The notes under the pieces are model-generated. The model saw nothing but the letters and a program-made list of their open reading frames with translations, did no database searches and was not told the origin of the DNA. A stretch of DNA of 64,000 nucleotides. Source: Bradyrhizobium nivariense. GTDB lineage: Bacteria > Pseudomonadota > Alphaproteobacteria > Rhizobiales > Xanthobacteraceae. How positions within the stretch are numbered: the first letter of the stretch is position 1; each line of letters opens with the position of its first letter. The stretch lies in NCBI RefSeq assembly GCF_029846715.1, contig NZ_JARVWW010000003.1, positions 248,001 to 312,000 of the forward strand, in the 5' to 3' direction. Of the stretch, positions 27,983-40,218 are shown one piece after another. The position numbers and the translations under genes were made by a program.

Positions 27983-28079
27983 GGACAAGGATTTCCAGTG
28001 GGACTTGCGAATCGTCAACGGATTGTTGTTGCGCTGGCGGGACTTGGCAGCAGGAACCCGGTGTCGGAGCGCGAAAACA

Positions 28080-28105
28080 AAAAGGCCGGCGCAAGGCCGG
28101 CCTTT
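28080..28105 (-). terminator. Intrinsic terminator of the first outer-membrane protein gene
   Basis: AAGGCCGGC and GCCGGCCTT arms (28081-28089 and about 28095-28103) around a GCAAG loop; on the minus strand the stem is followed by TTTTTGTTTT. It lies about 30 bp after the stop of the gene at 28134. Confidence 0.85.
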
Positions 28106-28133
28106 CGTAACGCGATGGCGTTGGAGACGAAGA

Positions 28134-28883
28134 TCAGTACTTCGCGACCACTGCGCCGCCGCCGAAGGTGTAGTTCAGGCGGACGGTGGCCATATCCACG
28201 TCCTGCTTGATGCTGTCGGCGCGGAAGGGCAGACCGAACGCCGTGAAGCTGTCGGTGTGCTTGCCCATGAACAGATGGTCGTACTCGAGGGCAACCGACC
28301 AATTCGGTGCGAAGCCGAACTCGATGCCCGTGCCGACGGCGCCGCCCCAACGGGTGTCGGTCGCCTCGCCGAACGTGACGCCGCCCAGAGTGCCGCTGAA
28401 CTTGTTATGGGTGACGGCCGCGCCGCCCTTCACGTACCAGAGCACGTTGTTCCAGGCATAACCCACTTGGCCGGTGAAGAGACCGATGGCATCGATCTTG
28501 GTGTTGTTCACCAGCGGGAAGAAAGCGGCGGGCGAGCTGGTGTTCGAGCCCTTCAGGTCAGCCCAGTCGCCCTGAGCTTCGAGGCCGAACACCCAGTTGG
28601 TGGACTGCCAGCGGTAGCCGATCTGGCCGCCGACGAGGGCGCCGGTCGCATTGTGGCAACCTTCAGCCGTGACGGGGACTGCGCCGCCGGCTACTGCGGT
28701 CGTATCCCAGCAATTGTGGCTCGAGCCGCCACCGGCGTTGGCACCGATGTAGAAGCCGGTCCAGTTGTAGACCGAGGCCACAGCCACCGGAGCCTTGGTG
28801 TAGGGGCGCGCCGCGAGATCAGCGGCCGAAGCCGGGGCGGCGAGAGCGAACAAACAGGCCGAAGCCAACAAAACCTTTTTCAT
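28134..28883 (-). CDS. Outer-membrane beta-barrel protein (Omp25/RopB-like)
   Basis: 249 aa with a signal peptide ([20 protein letters not shown], cut after ASA). The mature start [14 protein letters not shown], the [14 protein letters not shown] strand, [19 protein letters not shown] and the closing aromatic strand [14 protein letters not shown] are typical of the eight-stranded porin-like Omp25/Omp31 family of rhizobia and Bradyrhizobium. Two Cys in NCWD and EGCHN could form a disulfide in a surface loop. The start ATG 28883 is directly before the signal peptide; the frame is open further upstream without protein character. Paralogue immediately upstream at 29117. Confidence 0.92.
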   Translation of the reverse strand: MKKVLLASACLFALAAPASAADLAARPYTKAPVAVASVYNWTGFYIGANAGGGSSHNCWDTTAVAGGAVPVTAEGCHNATGALVGGQIGYRWQSTNWVFGLEAQGDWADLKGSNTSSPAAFFPLVNNTKIDAIGLFTGQVGYAWNNVLWYVKGGAAVTHNKFSGTLGGVTFGEATDTRWGGAVGTGIEFGFAPNWSVALEYDHLFMGKHTDSFTAFGLPFRADSIKQDVDMATVRLNYTFGGGAVVAKY

Positions 28884-29064
28884 TTTCAACTTAATCCCAG
28901 TCCCAGTTTCTGTTGTTGCCTTCCGTGCGCGGAAGAGCATCGGACGCTGTGGTCCAACCGATGTCGTACATACACCAGTGAAGCCGCAAGTTGTGTACCC
29001 GAAAAGCCACAGCAGGTTGGAAATGCAGCAGTGGGTGAAACCTATTATTCGGGCTGTGCGCAGC

Positions 29065-29093
29065 AAAAGGCCGGCGCGAAGCCGGCCTTTTAT
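29065..29093 (-). terminator. Intrinsic terminator of the second outer-membrane protein gene
   Basis: AAAGGCCGGC / GCCGGCCTTT with the loop GCGAA, followed by a short T run on the minus strand. It is nearly identical to the terminator at 28080, differing mainly in the loop. It lies about 25 bp after the stop at 29117. Confidence 0.8.
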
Positions 29094-29116
29094 TTCTGAG
29101 CGATATCAGATGGATA

Positions 29117-29884
29117 TCAGTATTTCGCAATCGCTGGACCGCCCCAGCGATAGTTTACGCGGATCAGGCCGATATCGACGTCCTGGCCGATGCGCTCGGA
29201 GCGTGTGGCAGCACCGAGTGGGGCGAGCAGGAAGTTGCCTGAACCGGTGAAGCCGATGGTGCGATTGCCGAGGAAGATGTGATCGTACTCGAAGCCCACC
29301 GTCCAGTTCGGCGCGAATCCGAACTCGACGCCCGCGCCCACGGTGCCGCCCCAGCGGGTCTCCTTGGCCTGGTCGAATTCGAGACCGGTGACGACGTCAT
29401 AGCCGCGGTAGCGGTCGCCGACGACGGCGCCGCCGCCCTTCACGTAGACGAGCACGTTGTTCCAGGCGTAGCCGATCTGGCCGGTGATCAGGCCGAAAGA
29501 ATCGATCTTGGAGCGATTGCGCAGGCCGGTCACCACACCGACGTTGTCGCCGGAGAAATCAGCCCAGTTGCCCTGGCCTTCGAGGCCGAACACCCAATTG
29601 GCCGACTGCCAGCGATAGCCGACCTGGCCGCCGACCGTGCCGCCGACGGCGTTGTGGCAGCCTTCGCCGACCAGAGCGCCGCCGACGCCGACGAAGTCCC
29701 AGCATTTGTGGCTGGTGCCGCCGCCGCCGTTGATGCCGATGTAAAAGCCGCTCCAATCGTAGATGGCGGCGACCATCGGCGCCGGAGCCTTGGTGTAGGG
29801 ACGCGCGGCCATGTCCGCCGCGCTTGCGGGAGCCGACAGGCCCAACGCCACTGCACCAATTGCACCAATCAGGATCCTATTCAT
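29117..29884 (-). CDS. Outer-membrane beta-barrel protein (Omp25/RopB-like), paralogue
   Basis: 255 aa with a signal peptide (RILIGAIGAVALGLSAPASA). Shares the mature start [11 protein letters not shown], the loop Cys pair (KCWD, EGCHN), GYRWQSANWVFGLEGQGNW and the terminal WGGPAIAKY strand with the gene at 28134. Eight-stranded outer-membrane barrel. GGGGAG seven bases before ATG 29884 prefers that start over the ATG 21 bases upstream. Tandem duplication is the likely origin of the pair. Confidence 0.92.
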   Translation of the reverse strand: MNRILIGAIGAVALGLSAPASAADMAARPYTKAPAPMVAAIYDWSGFYIGINGGGGTSHKCWDFVGVGGALVGEGCHNAVGGTVGGQVGYRWQSANWVFGLEGQGNWADFSGDNVGVVTGLRNRSKIDSFGLITGQIGYAWNNVLVYVKGGGAVVGDRYRGYDVVTGLEFDQAKETRWGGTVGAGVEFGFAPNWTVGFEYDHIFLGNRTIGFTGSGNFLLAPLGAATRSERIGQDVDIGLIRVNYRWGGPAIAKY

Positions 29885-30348
29885 TGCCAGTCTCCCCAGG
29901 TTCATCCGCTTCTCGAAATCCCCGAAGCGGTTTGATCAGGCGCGACGCCCAGATGAATTAATTCCGAGGAAAACCTAGTCCGATCGCGGGATGGAGTCCG
30001 TCTCCGAAATGCCACAGTCGCAGGCGAGTCGGACCGGCTCTAACTTGATGAATGTTAGGTTGTTTTGCTGTTCCGCGGGAACCCGAACCGGTTCCATCCT
30101 GCGCGTGTCTTTCCGCAAGCCCCACCGGCCGATCGACCCGATACGTTCGGCGGCGTCACTCGCAAAGAACAAATCTGGAACGAACCGAAGGTCGATGCTA
30201 TATGTGGGGATAACCCGAGGGGTGACGGACTGATCGAAGTCCGCAAGCGTTCGGCGAGCGTATAGGGTCGCCCCGACAGGGGCACGGCGGAACGCGGGGA
30301 GCGGACCGGCCTCCTTAGATTCAGTGGCATTCGGAGTGGAGAGCGGAG
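29885..30348. other. Intergenic region between omp and ssb with SOS box
   Basis: 464 bp. It holds the ssb LexA box at 30167-30181. A TATATG (30198-30203) downstream of it may be a -10 element for ssb. There is no convincing gene; short open frames here lack protein character. The GAGAGCGGAG before 30349 is the ssb ribosome-binding site. Confidence 0.6.
30167..30181. promoter_or_regulatory. SOS (LexA) box upstream of ssb
   Basis: GAAC-N7-GAAC (spacer aaatctg) matches the alphaproteobacterial LexA consensus perfectly. It lies 167 bp before the ssb ATG, just ahead of a TATATG that could be the -10 element. Confidence 0.72.
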
Positions 30349-30846
30349 ATGGCGGGAAGCGTCAACAAGGTCATTCTGGTTGGAAATCTCGGCAAGGATC
30401 CTGAGATCCGCCGCACCCAGGACGGGCGGCCGATCGCCAATCTGAGCGTCGCGACCTCGGAGACGTGGCGCGACAAGGCGACCGGCGAGCGCAAGGAAAA
30501 GACCGAGTGGCACCGCGTCGTGATCTTCAATGAAGGGCTCTGCAAGGTCGCCGAACAGTACCTGAAGAAGGGCGCCAAGATTTACGTCGAGGGTGCGCTC
30601 CAGACCCGCAAATGGACCGACCAGAGCGGCGTCGAGAAGTACTCGACCGAGGTCGTGCTCCAGGGCTTCAACTCGACGCTGACGATGCTGGACGGTCGTA
30701 GCGGCGGCGGGGCAGGCGGCAGCTTCGGCGACGAGCCGGGCGGCGATTTCGGCTCTTCAGGTCCAGTCAGCAGCGCGCCGCGCCGTCCCGTTGCCGCCGG
30801 CGGCGGTGGCCGCAACGGCGACATGGACGACGATATCCCGTTCTGA
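30349..30846 (+). CDS. ssb: Single-stranded DNA-binding protein
   Basis: 165 aa. Binds ssDNA at the replication fork and in repair. The OB fold spans about 1-115 ([45 protein letters not shown]), followed by a Gly-rich flexible linker and the acidic tip DMDDDIPF that docks partner proteins. All are intact. It is preceded by an SOS box and lies upstream of gyrA on the same strand. Confidence 0.97.
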   Translation: MAGSVNKVILVGNLGKDPEIRRTQDGRPIANLSVATSETWRDKATGERKEKTEWHRVVIFNEGLCKVAEQYLKKGAKIYVEGALQTRKWTDQSGVEKYSTEVVLQGFNSTLTMLDGRSGGGAGGSFGDEPGGDFGSSGPVSSAPRRPVAAGGGGRNGDMDDDIPF

Positions 30847-31208
30847 GAACGTGGCGTATCATACGACGCGGACGCGCCGGCCGGATGGGGCGGCGCTTCT
30901 CACGCTGCGTCAGCAAAACTTTCTAATCGGCAGGACGGGCTCGGGATTTCCGGGCCCGCTTCATGTTTGGGTTGAGCTCGGATTGCGTCATGGCAAACGC
31001 GCTGACGGGGGAAGCTCGCGGCGCGGTTTTCCAGGTGTTGCGGGCGATTTTGCAAGGTCGGTGCGGGGGCTGTCCGAGACACGGCTCGCAAGGGCTTAAG
31101 TCTCTGGAAAAACAGTCGGAAAAAGCGCTTCCCGGAAGCCCGCAAGGGTGGTTATCAGGCGGGCGATGCGCTATATGATTCCCAGATAAAACCTCACCGG
31201 ATTTCCCC
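30847..31208. other. ssb-gyrA intergenic region
   Basis: 362 bp, no gene supported. GCTATATGATTC (31170-31181) just before gyrA could contain a -10 element, about 30 bp before the TTG start. No recognisable SOS or CtrA site was seen here. Confidence 0.5.
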
Positions 31209-33941
<2,733 letters not shown>

Positions 33942-33942
33942 C

Positions 33943-33986
33943 GAGTGGCGAATAGGGCAAGCTGCGCTGTTGGCTATCCGCCACTC
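33943..33986. terminator. Inverted repeat after gyrA
   Basis: GAGTGGCGAATAG (33943-33955) pairs with CTATCCGCCACTC (33974-33986), 12 of 13 bases, leaving an 18-base loop. No T run follows. Similar GAGTGGCGAATAG words are common in Bradyrhizobium intergenic DNA, so it is either a weak terminator or a dispersed repeat. Confidence 0.5.
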
Positions 33987-33994
33987 ACCACTTG

Positions 33995-34756
33995 CTAGGA
34001 TGCGGACTCATTAAGGCGCAGCCGTAGCCTGATTGACGCGAGTTGAACGAAGGCAAGGTAGTTGGCAGCAAGCCTGTCATAGCGCGTCGCCACCCGGCGA
34101 CATTGTTTGATCCTGTTGAAGAACCGCTCGACCTGGTTGCGAGCGCGGTAGAGATAGGGGCTGAAGCAGATCGGATCGCTGGGGTTGCTTTTCGGCGGGA
34201 TGTTGGCCCACGCGCCCTTCTTCATGGCAAGCTCCCTGATCCAGTCCGCGTCATAGCCACGGTCGGCAAGCAGCATTGACCCGGATATCAGACGAGACAG
34301 CAGTTTTCCGGCAAGTCGAACGTCACGGGCCTCACCGGGGCTCAGCGCCAGCCGTACCGGCAGACCATTGCTATCGACCACCGCAAGAATGTTGCTCGTC
34401 AAGCCGCCGCGGGACCTTCCCATCGATTGGCGCTGGTTCCTTGTGACGCAGGATCCATGCTGATGCACGCGGACAATGGAGGTGTCGATCATCTGGACAG
34501 CGGCACCATGGGCAGCGGCAAGTGCGTCTATGATGCGGCCCCGGACACCAGCCCGCCGCCAGCGGACGAACCGGTTGTAGCAAGTGGTGTATGGGCCCAA
34601 CGCCGCCGGCAGATCACGCCAGGGTGCTCCTGATCGGAGGACCCAGAAGATGCCATTGAGGACACGACGGTCGTTAACCCGAGGAACGCCACGCGGCTTG
34701 TTCGGCAGCATCGGCCTTATGGCAGTCCATTCATAGTCGGCGAGTTCGTAGCACAT
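33995..34756 (-). CDS. IS5-family transposase
   Basis: 253 aa. DDE transposase: N-terminal DUF4096-type domain (YEWTAIRPMLP, NGIFWVLRSGAPWRDLP), first Asp in QMIDTSIVRVHQHG, second in LLADRGYDADWIR, and Glu in RNQVERFFNRIKQCRRVATRYD. A single continuous frame, unlike IS5 relatives that need a frameshift. ATG 34756 is the family start. The stop falls outside the right-hand inverted repeat, in flanking DNA, which means the transposase C-terminus was extended by the insertion site. Confidence 0.92.
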   Translation of the reverse strand: MCYELADYEWTAIRPMLPNKPRGVPRVNDRRVLNGIFWVLRSGAPWRDLPAALGPYTTCYNRFVRWRRAGVRGRIIDALAAAHGAAVQMIDTSIVRVHQHGSCVTRNQRQSMGRSRGGLTSNILAVVDSNGLPVRLALSPGEARDVRLAGKLLSRLISGSMLLADRGYDADWIRELAMKKGAWANIPPKSNPSDPICFSPYLYRARNQVERFFNRIKQCRRVATRYDRLAANYLAFVQLASIRLRLRLNESAS

Positions 34757-34797
34757 GATTCGAGCCCCCAGTTTGGGAGTTTGAATCACGGGAGTCC
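34004..34797 (-). mobile_element. IS5-family insertion sequence, about 0.8 kb
   Basis: GGACTC at 34004-34009 and GAGTCC at 34792-34797 are the outer bases of imperfect terminal inverted repeats around the transposase gene. A clear target duplication was not found in the flanks (left ...ATGC, right GGCC...), so the exact ends may be off by a few bases. It lies 60 bp after gyrA, apparently harmless. Only one copy is in the window. Confidence 0.75.
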
Positions 34798-34999
34798 GGC
34801 CAAACGCAGCGCTTCTGGCTCGGCCCCGGTTCGGCGCTTACGGGCAGAAGCGGACATCAACCTGCCGACAATCCCTGATGAATCCGTCGAAAATGAACCC
34901 GAAGCGGAAGTGCCAAGGTCTCTTTTCGCGACCTCTAGCAGTGGCTAGACGGGCATGCTTTGATCTCTCCGGCTAATTCACCGGCTTCTGGGGGCCCTT

Positions 35000-36931
35000 T
35001 TGAGCGTTGCGCGCGCGGAACGGCGGTTAGCGGCAGTGCTTGCGGCGGACGTCGTTGGCTATAGCCGCCTCATGGGCGCCGATGAGGAAGGCACGCTGAC
35101 TAGGCTCAAGGCGGCCAGAAAGGCTACCATTGATCCCAGCATCGCGGCTTATCGCGGCCGCATCGTCAAGACGACTGGAGACGGCATGCTGGTCGAGTTC
35201 GCCAGCGCGGTCGATGCGGCGCTTTGTGCGGTCGATGTCCAGAGCGGCATGGCAGCGCAAAATGTCGATGTACCGCAAGAAGTCCGACTGGAGCTTCGGA
35301 TCGGCATTCACGTCGGGGACATCATTATCGATGACAACGATATCTTCGGCGACGGCGTCAACATCGCCGCTCGTCTCGAAGGCATCGCTCCGCCTCGCGG
35401 AATTTGCCTTTCTCAAGCGGCTTGGCAGCAAGTCAAAGGTAAGATCAAGATTGCCGTTCAAGATATAGGCGATCAACGGCTCAAGAACATCGCCGATCCC
35501 GTCCGGGTCTATAGCGTCAACGTCGACAGCGACCTGAGCACCGGCGATGGCGTCACGGGCAGAGCTGGCCCCACGTCGAGCGGTGGCATTTCAGTCGCCT
35601 ATTGGCGAAGAGCTTGGGTCGTTGCCCTGGCCGTCTTGATTGCGGTCATTTTCGGGACCGCGTCGTTCGTTACCCGATGGGGGTATTTGCAGCCAACGCC
35701 GGCCGAGGCCAATCGCCTGTCCGTCGTCGTGCTGCCATTCAATAATTTGAGCGGCGACGCTGGCCAGGATTATATTGCTGACGTGCTTACCGAGGAACTG
35801 ACCACGCGTGTTTCACGACTGCCCGGCAGCTTCGTCGTCTCCCGCACCACTGCATTCACTTTTCGCGGCAAAGCCTTCAACGTAAAGCAGATCGGCAGGG
35901 AGCTAAACGTGCGTTATGCGCTGGAAGGCAGCGCACAAAAGAGCGGCAGCCGAATTCGGATAAACGCGCAGCTTATCGACACTGCCACGGGCTCGCATCT
36001 CTGGGCCGACCAGTTCGACGCCGACCGGATCGACCTTCTGCAAATGCAGGACGAGATCGTCACTCGCCTGGGCCGGGCGCTCCAGATCGAACTCACCACC
36101 ATCGAATCCAGCCGCGTCGCGCGCACCAGGGCGAACGATCCGAATGCGGACGATTTGGCCATGCAATGCCAAGCGGCCGTCCTACGATTGGGGCCGGCGC
36201 GCGCGCTAATCGAAGCGCCGGATAGTATCAAGGCTTGCGAGCGTGCCCTACAGATCGACGACAAGAATGTTCGGGCACTCGAAAATCTTGCAGTCGCGAT
36301 CAGTGGCGAACTCACATCGTATCGAAACGCCGACCCTTCAGCAGTCCGGGATCGTGCCGGAGAGTTGCTGGCGCGGGCGCTCGCGGTCGATCCGAATTCC
36401 TATTCAGCACATTTTGCTAAAGCGACCGTATTGCTGTTCACACGACCCGATGGAGCCATCGAGGAGGCCGACCATTCGGTGGAACTGAACCCGAGCTTTG
36501 CGCCGGCCTATTTCGTAATTGCCGCCGGCTATCTTTTGGCGGGGCAGCCAGAGAAAGCGATCGACGTCGCCGATCGGGCGCTGCGCTTATTTCCCCACGA
36601 TCCCGGTATCCCCCTCCTGCTTATTATCAAGGGAAAGTCTTCCTTCCTTCTCACGCGCTACGACGAAGCCAATAGTCTGTTGAGACGGTCGGTTACAGCT
36701 ATTCCCAATTCTACGGTCGCCTGGTCGGGCTTGATCTCGTCACTTGCGATGTCGGGACATGATGAAGATGCAAAAGAGAGTTTGAGGCGGTACCTCGCGC
36801 TGCCGGGTAACATTCCCAGAACCATCGCCCAGTTCAAGACGCAAGATCCTTACGTGGACCTTCCGGCTCGGAAGGACCAATTCCCCCGCCTCTTAGAAGG
36901 CTTGCGTAAAGCCGGCATGCCGGAGGAATGA
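35000..36931 (+). CDS. Class III adenylate/guanylate cyclase with TolB-like and TPR domains (TTG start)
   Basis: 643 aa. N-terminal cyclase catalytic domain (about 8-175): metal-binding Asp17 in AADVVGYSRLMG and Asp61 in TTGDGMLVEF, with Asn121/Arg125 in GDGVNIAARLEG for the transition state. A single transmembrane helix (206-224) follows, then a TolB-like domain (from SVVVLPFNNLSGDAGQDYI) and C-terminal TPR helices. This arrangement is common in Bradyrhizobium multi-copy cyclases. TTG 35000 opens the frame; no closer ATG lies in the conserved start SVARAERRLAAVLAADVVG. Substrate-selecting residues were not resolved, but cAMP is the usual product. Confidence 0.88.
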   Translation: MSVARAERRLAAVLAADVVGYSRLMGADEEGTLTRLKAARKATIDPSIAAYRGRIVKTTGDGMLVEFASAVDAALCAVDVQSGMAAQNVDVPQEVRLELRIGIHVGDIIIDDNDIFGDGVNIAARLEGIAPPRGICLSQAAWQQVKGKIKIAVQDIGDQRLKNIADPVRVYSVNVDSDLSTGDGVTGRAGPTSSGGISVAYWRRAWVVALAVLIAVIFGTASFVTRWGYLQPTPAEANRLSVVVLPFNNLSGDAGQDYIADVLTEELTTRVSRLPGSFVVSRTTAFTFRGKAFNVKQIGRELNVRYALEGSAQKSGSRIRINAQLIDTATGSHLWADQFDADRIDLLQMQDEIVTRLGRALQIELTTIESSRVARTRANDPNADDLAMQCQAAVLRLGPARALIEAPDSIKACERALQIDDKNVRALENLAVAISGELTSYRNADPSAVRDRAGELLARALAVDPNSYSAHFAKATVLLFTRPDGAIEEADHSVELNPSFAPAYFVIAAGYLLAGQPEKAIDVADRALRLFPHDPGIPLLLIIKGKSSFLLTRYDEANSLLRRSVTAIPNSTVAWSGLISSLAMSGHDEDAKESLRRYLALPGNIPRTIAQFKTQDPYVDLPARKDQFPRLLEGLRKAGMPEE

Positions 36932-37111
36932 ATGCGCTAGTTGCTTCGTTGTACCTTCCTAAATTGACGTCGGGTCATTAGCCCGGTTCCATAACGAACG
37001 TGAAGATGAGCTATGTCGCTAATTGGCCCACCGCGACATTTGCTGCGGTTGCACAAAGGCGGTCGGTGTCGGGGCGAACCGGACATCGACGAAGATTTAT
37101 GAGTAAGCGCC

Positions 37112-39022
37112 CTAAATCTCCAGCTCCGTGCCGAACTCCACCACCTGCTTGGTCGGCACGCCGAAGAACGCGGCCGAGCGTTCGGCGTTGCGCTGGAGGA
37201 AGGCGAACAGGGTTTCGCGCCAGACCCACATGCCCGGGACGTCCTCGCGCGGGATGATGGTTTCGCGGCCGACATAATAGGTGATGTCGGAGAGGTCGAT
37301 GCCGGGGAGCTTGCCCTGGCGGCAGGCGAGCGTCAGTCCTTCGTAGATCGTCGGGTTCTGCATGAAACCGTAATGCAGGATGACGCGGGTGATGCCGGGA
37401 ATGATCTCGATCACCTCGATGCGGTCTTCGTCAGTGATGTGTGGCAGCTCCTCGATCAGCACGGTGACGAGGACGACGCGCTCGTGCAGCACGTGGTTGT
37501 GCTTGACGAACTGCGTCAGCGCCAGCGGCACGCCGTTCGGCGCGGAGGCCAGGAACACGGCGGTCCCGGGCAGTCTGGCGCTGCACTTGTTGACCGCGGT
37601 CTCGATCAGATCCTCCTCGGGCTGGCGCAGTTTTCCGCGCGCGGCCTCGACCAGCTTCACGCCGCTGCGCCAGGTCAGCATCAGGAAGGCGACGAAGCCC
37701 GCGAGCAGCAGCGGAAACCAGCCGCCCTCGAACAGCTTGATCGAGTTGGCCGAGAAGAAGATCACGTCGATCACGAAGAAGAATCCGTTCACGGTCACCA
37801 CGAGCCACGGCGAATAGCCCCACTGGATCGCCACCAATGCGGCGAGCAGCGTGGTGATCGCCATCAGTAGCGACACCGCGATGCCGTAGGCGCCGGCCAG
37901 CGCCTCCGAAGTGCCGAAGCTCAGGACAGCGCCGAGCGTTGCGGCGGCGAGCAGCCAGTTCACCAGGGGCACGTAGATCTGGCCGATCGCGTCGCTCGTG
38001 GTGTGACGGATCTGCATGCGCGGCAGGAAGCCGAGCTGGATCGACTGCTGCGTCAGCGAGAACACGCCGGAGATGATCGCCTGCGAGGCGATCACGGTCG
38101 CAACCGCGGAGAAGGCGACCAGCGGGTAGTGCAGGGCGTCGGGGCAGAGCTGGAAGAACGGATTCTCGATCATGCCGGGATCGGTGATCAGCAGCGCGGC
38201 CTGGCCAAAGTAGTTCAGTACCAGCGCGGGCAGGCAGACGGCGAACCAGGCCAGCCGGATCGGGAAGCGTCCGAAATGCCCCATGTCGGCATACATGGCC
38301 TCGCCGCCGGTCACGGCGAGGAAGGCCGCGCCCAGGATCGCGAAGGCGATGTGAAAATCCTGGTGGATCAGGAAATCGAAGGCATAGAGCGGGCTGAGCG
38401 CCGCCAGCACCGCCGGCGCCTTGACGATGCCGTGGATGCCGAGCGCGGCCAGCACGAAGAACCAGGCCAGCATCACCGGTCCGAAGATGCGGCCGATGAA
38501 GCCGGCGCCCTGCTTCTGCATCATGAACAGGCCGACCAGGATGACGATGGTGACAGGCACCACGGCCGGCGCGAGCGAGGGAGCGTCGACCTTGAGGCCT
38601 TCGATGGCGCTGAGCACCGAGATTGCCGGGGTGATCGCGCCGTCGCCGTACAGCAGCGCGGCGCCGACGAGGCCGACCACCAGCAAATGCGCGCGCCAGG
38701 TGCCGGGTTGGGCGTTGCGCGCGTGCAGTAGCGCCAGGAGCGCGACGATGCCGCCTTCGCCGCGGTTGTCTGCACGCAGGATCAACAGCGCATATTTCAG
38801 CGAGATGATCAGCAACAGCGCCCAGAGGATCAGCGAGGCAACGCCCAGAACAGCATCGTTGGTCACTGTGCCGCCATGGGCGGCCGCCTTGGCGGCTTCC
38901 TTCAGGGCGTAGAGGGGGCTGGTGCCGATATCGCCATAGACCACCCCGAGGGCGCCCATGGTCATCGCAAGCGGCAGTGGATCAGGATGATGGCCGGAAG
39001 CGACTGCGGGCGTACTGGACAA
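37112..39022 (-). CDS. kup: Low-affinity potassium transporter Kup
   Basis: 636 aa, KUP/HAK/KT family. Twelve predicted membrane helices in the first ~440 residues, with the conserved GALGVVYGDIGTSPLYALKE start, VGLVGAALLYGDGAITPAISVLSAIEG and the GGEAMYADMGHFG motif, followed by a cytoplasmic C-terminal domain ending in GVPTKQVVEFGTELEI. Takes up K+ by H+ symport. Start TTG 39022 is chosen since it lies before the motif-leading residues with a GGGGGG run just ahead; an ATG 57 bases later (MTMGALGV) would also give a working family start. Confidence 0.95.
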   Translation of the reverse strand: MSSTPAVASGHHPDPLPLAMTMGALGVVYGDIGTSPLYALKEAAKAAAHGGTVTNDAVLGVASLILWALLLIISLKYALLILRADNRGEGGIVALLALLHARNAQPGTWRAHLLVVGLVGAALLYGDGAITPAISVLSAIEGLKVDAPSLAPAVVPVTIVILVGLFMMQKQGAGFIGRIFGPVMLAWFFVLAALGIHGIVKAPAVLAALSPLYAFDFLIHQDFHIAFAILGAAFLAVTGGEAMYADMGHFGRFPIRLAWFAVCLPALVLNYFGQAALLITDPGMIENPFFQLCPDALHYPLVAFSAVATVIASQAIISGVFSLTQQSIQLGFLPRMQIRHTTSDAIGQIYVPLVNWLLAAATLGAVLSFGTSEALAGAYGIAVSLLMAITTLLAALVAIQWGYSPWLVVTVNGFFFVIDVIFFSANSIKLFEGGWFPLLLAGFVAFLMLTWRSGVKLVEAARGKLRQPEEDLIETAVNKCSARLPGTAVFLASAPNGVPLALTQFVKHNHVLHERVVLVTVLIEELPHITDEDRIEVIEIIPGITRVILHYGFMQNPTIYEGLTLACRQGKLPGIDLSDITYYVGRETIIPREDVPGMWVWRETLFAFLQRNAERSAAFFGVPTKQVVEFGTELEI

Positions 39023-39156
39023 AGGCGACCCCCCGATGGGATCGCGCCGGCCGGGCCATTCCGACGGGCGCGAGCATCAGGCAGTCTGCGACGGGGCGTC
39101 GCAAATATCCATGGGGATTATCTTGGGGTTACCTGACGCGAAACTGACAGACCCGG

Positions 39157-39414
39157 CTACGGGGTGCGGTCGGCGGTCACGAGGCGAGCCTCGTGGATGT
39201 TGGCTTTGGTGCCGGCCTGGCGCAGGCAGGACGCCTCGAAGTTCGGCCAGGCCTGCTGCGAGCAGTCCTTGCCGATGGTGCGGATATCGAGCCGGTCGCT
39301 CTTGGCAAGCGGCTGCGGCACGCTGGCCTCGACGGTCGGGGCGAAGCCGGGCAGGAGGGTGAGGGCGGCAGCAACACACGCAGAGATGGCGATCGCCGAG
39401 AGAGCCTTGATCAT
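39157..39414 (-). CDS. Small secreted protein with two Cys
   Basis: 85 aa with a signal peptide (MIKALSAIAISACVAAALTLLPG). The mature part has a KDCSQQAWPNFEASCLRQAG segment with a Cys pair 12 residues apart. Similar small Cys-containing exported proteins occur in Bradyrhizobium; function unknown. It reads toward kup and may share no operon, because 134 bp separate them. Confidence 0.7.
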   Translation of the reverse strand: MIKALSAIAISACVAAALTLLPGFAPTVEASVPQPLAKSDRLDIRTIGKDCSQQAWPNFEASCLRQAGTKANIHEARLVTADRTP

Positions 39415-39682
39415 TGACAGTCCCCTGTGATGCGGCCGCTACGCCCAGTGTGCGGCCCGTCATTCGTTGGCCGGATTAGTAACCATGGCCGGTTTCCGGA
39501 CGTCTTCGCGGATGGGCGAAATGGTTTCGTTCGCGCTCCGTTTTGTTTCGTGGCTGCCCCGAGGACGAAACAAACCGGCCATCGCCGACATGGCCGGCGG
39601 CACATTTGGCGAAAACCGGCTGGAAATGGCCAAGGAACCTGCCCGGCTTGCCGGCCCGGGCCGGGCGCGGTAGGACGTGGCC

Positions 39683-40177
39683 ATGCCGCGTATTGCCTTC
39701 TACCCAGGTTCCTTCGACCCCATCACCAACGGCCATCTGGACGTGGTCCGGCACAGTGTGTCGCTGTGCGACAGGCTCGTTGTCGCGATCGGGGTCCATC
39801 CCGGTAAGAAGCCGCTGTTCTCGACCGAGGAGCGGCTGAAGATGCTTCATGACGTCTGCGGGCCGGTGGCGGCCCAGGCCGGCTGCGTGCTCGAAGCTGT
39901 GACATTTGACGATCTATCGGTGACCTCGGCGCGCAAGCACGGTGCGACCATCATGATTCGGGGCCTGCGCGACGGCAGCGACCTCGACTATGAGATGCAG
40001 CTTGCGGGCATGAACGAAGCCATGGCGCCCGAGGTGCACACGGTCTTCCTGCCGGCCTCTCCCATGGTCCGCCCGATCACCGCCACTTTGGTGCGCCAGA
40101 TCGCCGCCATGGGCGGGGACGTCTCGGCCTTCGTCCCGCCGCAGGTCGCGGCACAGCTCAAGGCAAAATTCGCCTGA
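39683..40177 (+). CDS. coaD: Phosphopantetheine adenylyltransferase
   Basis: 164 aa. Transfers AMP to 4'-phosphopantetheine to make dephospho-CoA. The nucleotidyltransferase H/TxGH motif is TNGHLD after YPGSFDPI, and the C-terminal [12 protein letters not shown] replaces the classical [26 protein letters not shown] is the substrate-binding loop. ATG 39683 is preceded by AGGACG. A GTG two codons earlier is possible. Confidence 0.95.
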   Translation: MPRIAFYPGSFDPITNGHLDVVRHSVSLCDRLVVAIGVHPGKKPLFSTEERLKMLHDVCGPVAAQAGCVLEAVTFDDLSVTSARKHGATIMIRGLRDGSDLDYEMQLAGMNEAMAPEVHTVFLPASPMVRPITATLVRQIAAMGGDVSAFVPPQVAAQLKAKFA

Positions 40178-40218
40178 TTGCGGCGCGTTTCCTCTCTCAT
40201 CTCTGATCCGGAGTTGTC

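Noticed and set aside
39023..39156. Possible riboswitch upstream of kup
   Set aside because: No paired, consensus-like structure was found; only general GC-rich secondary structure.
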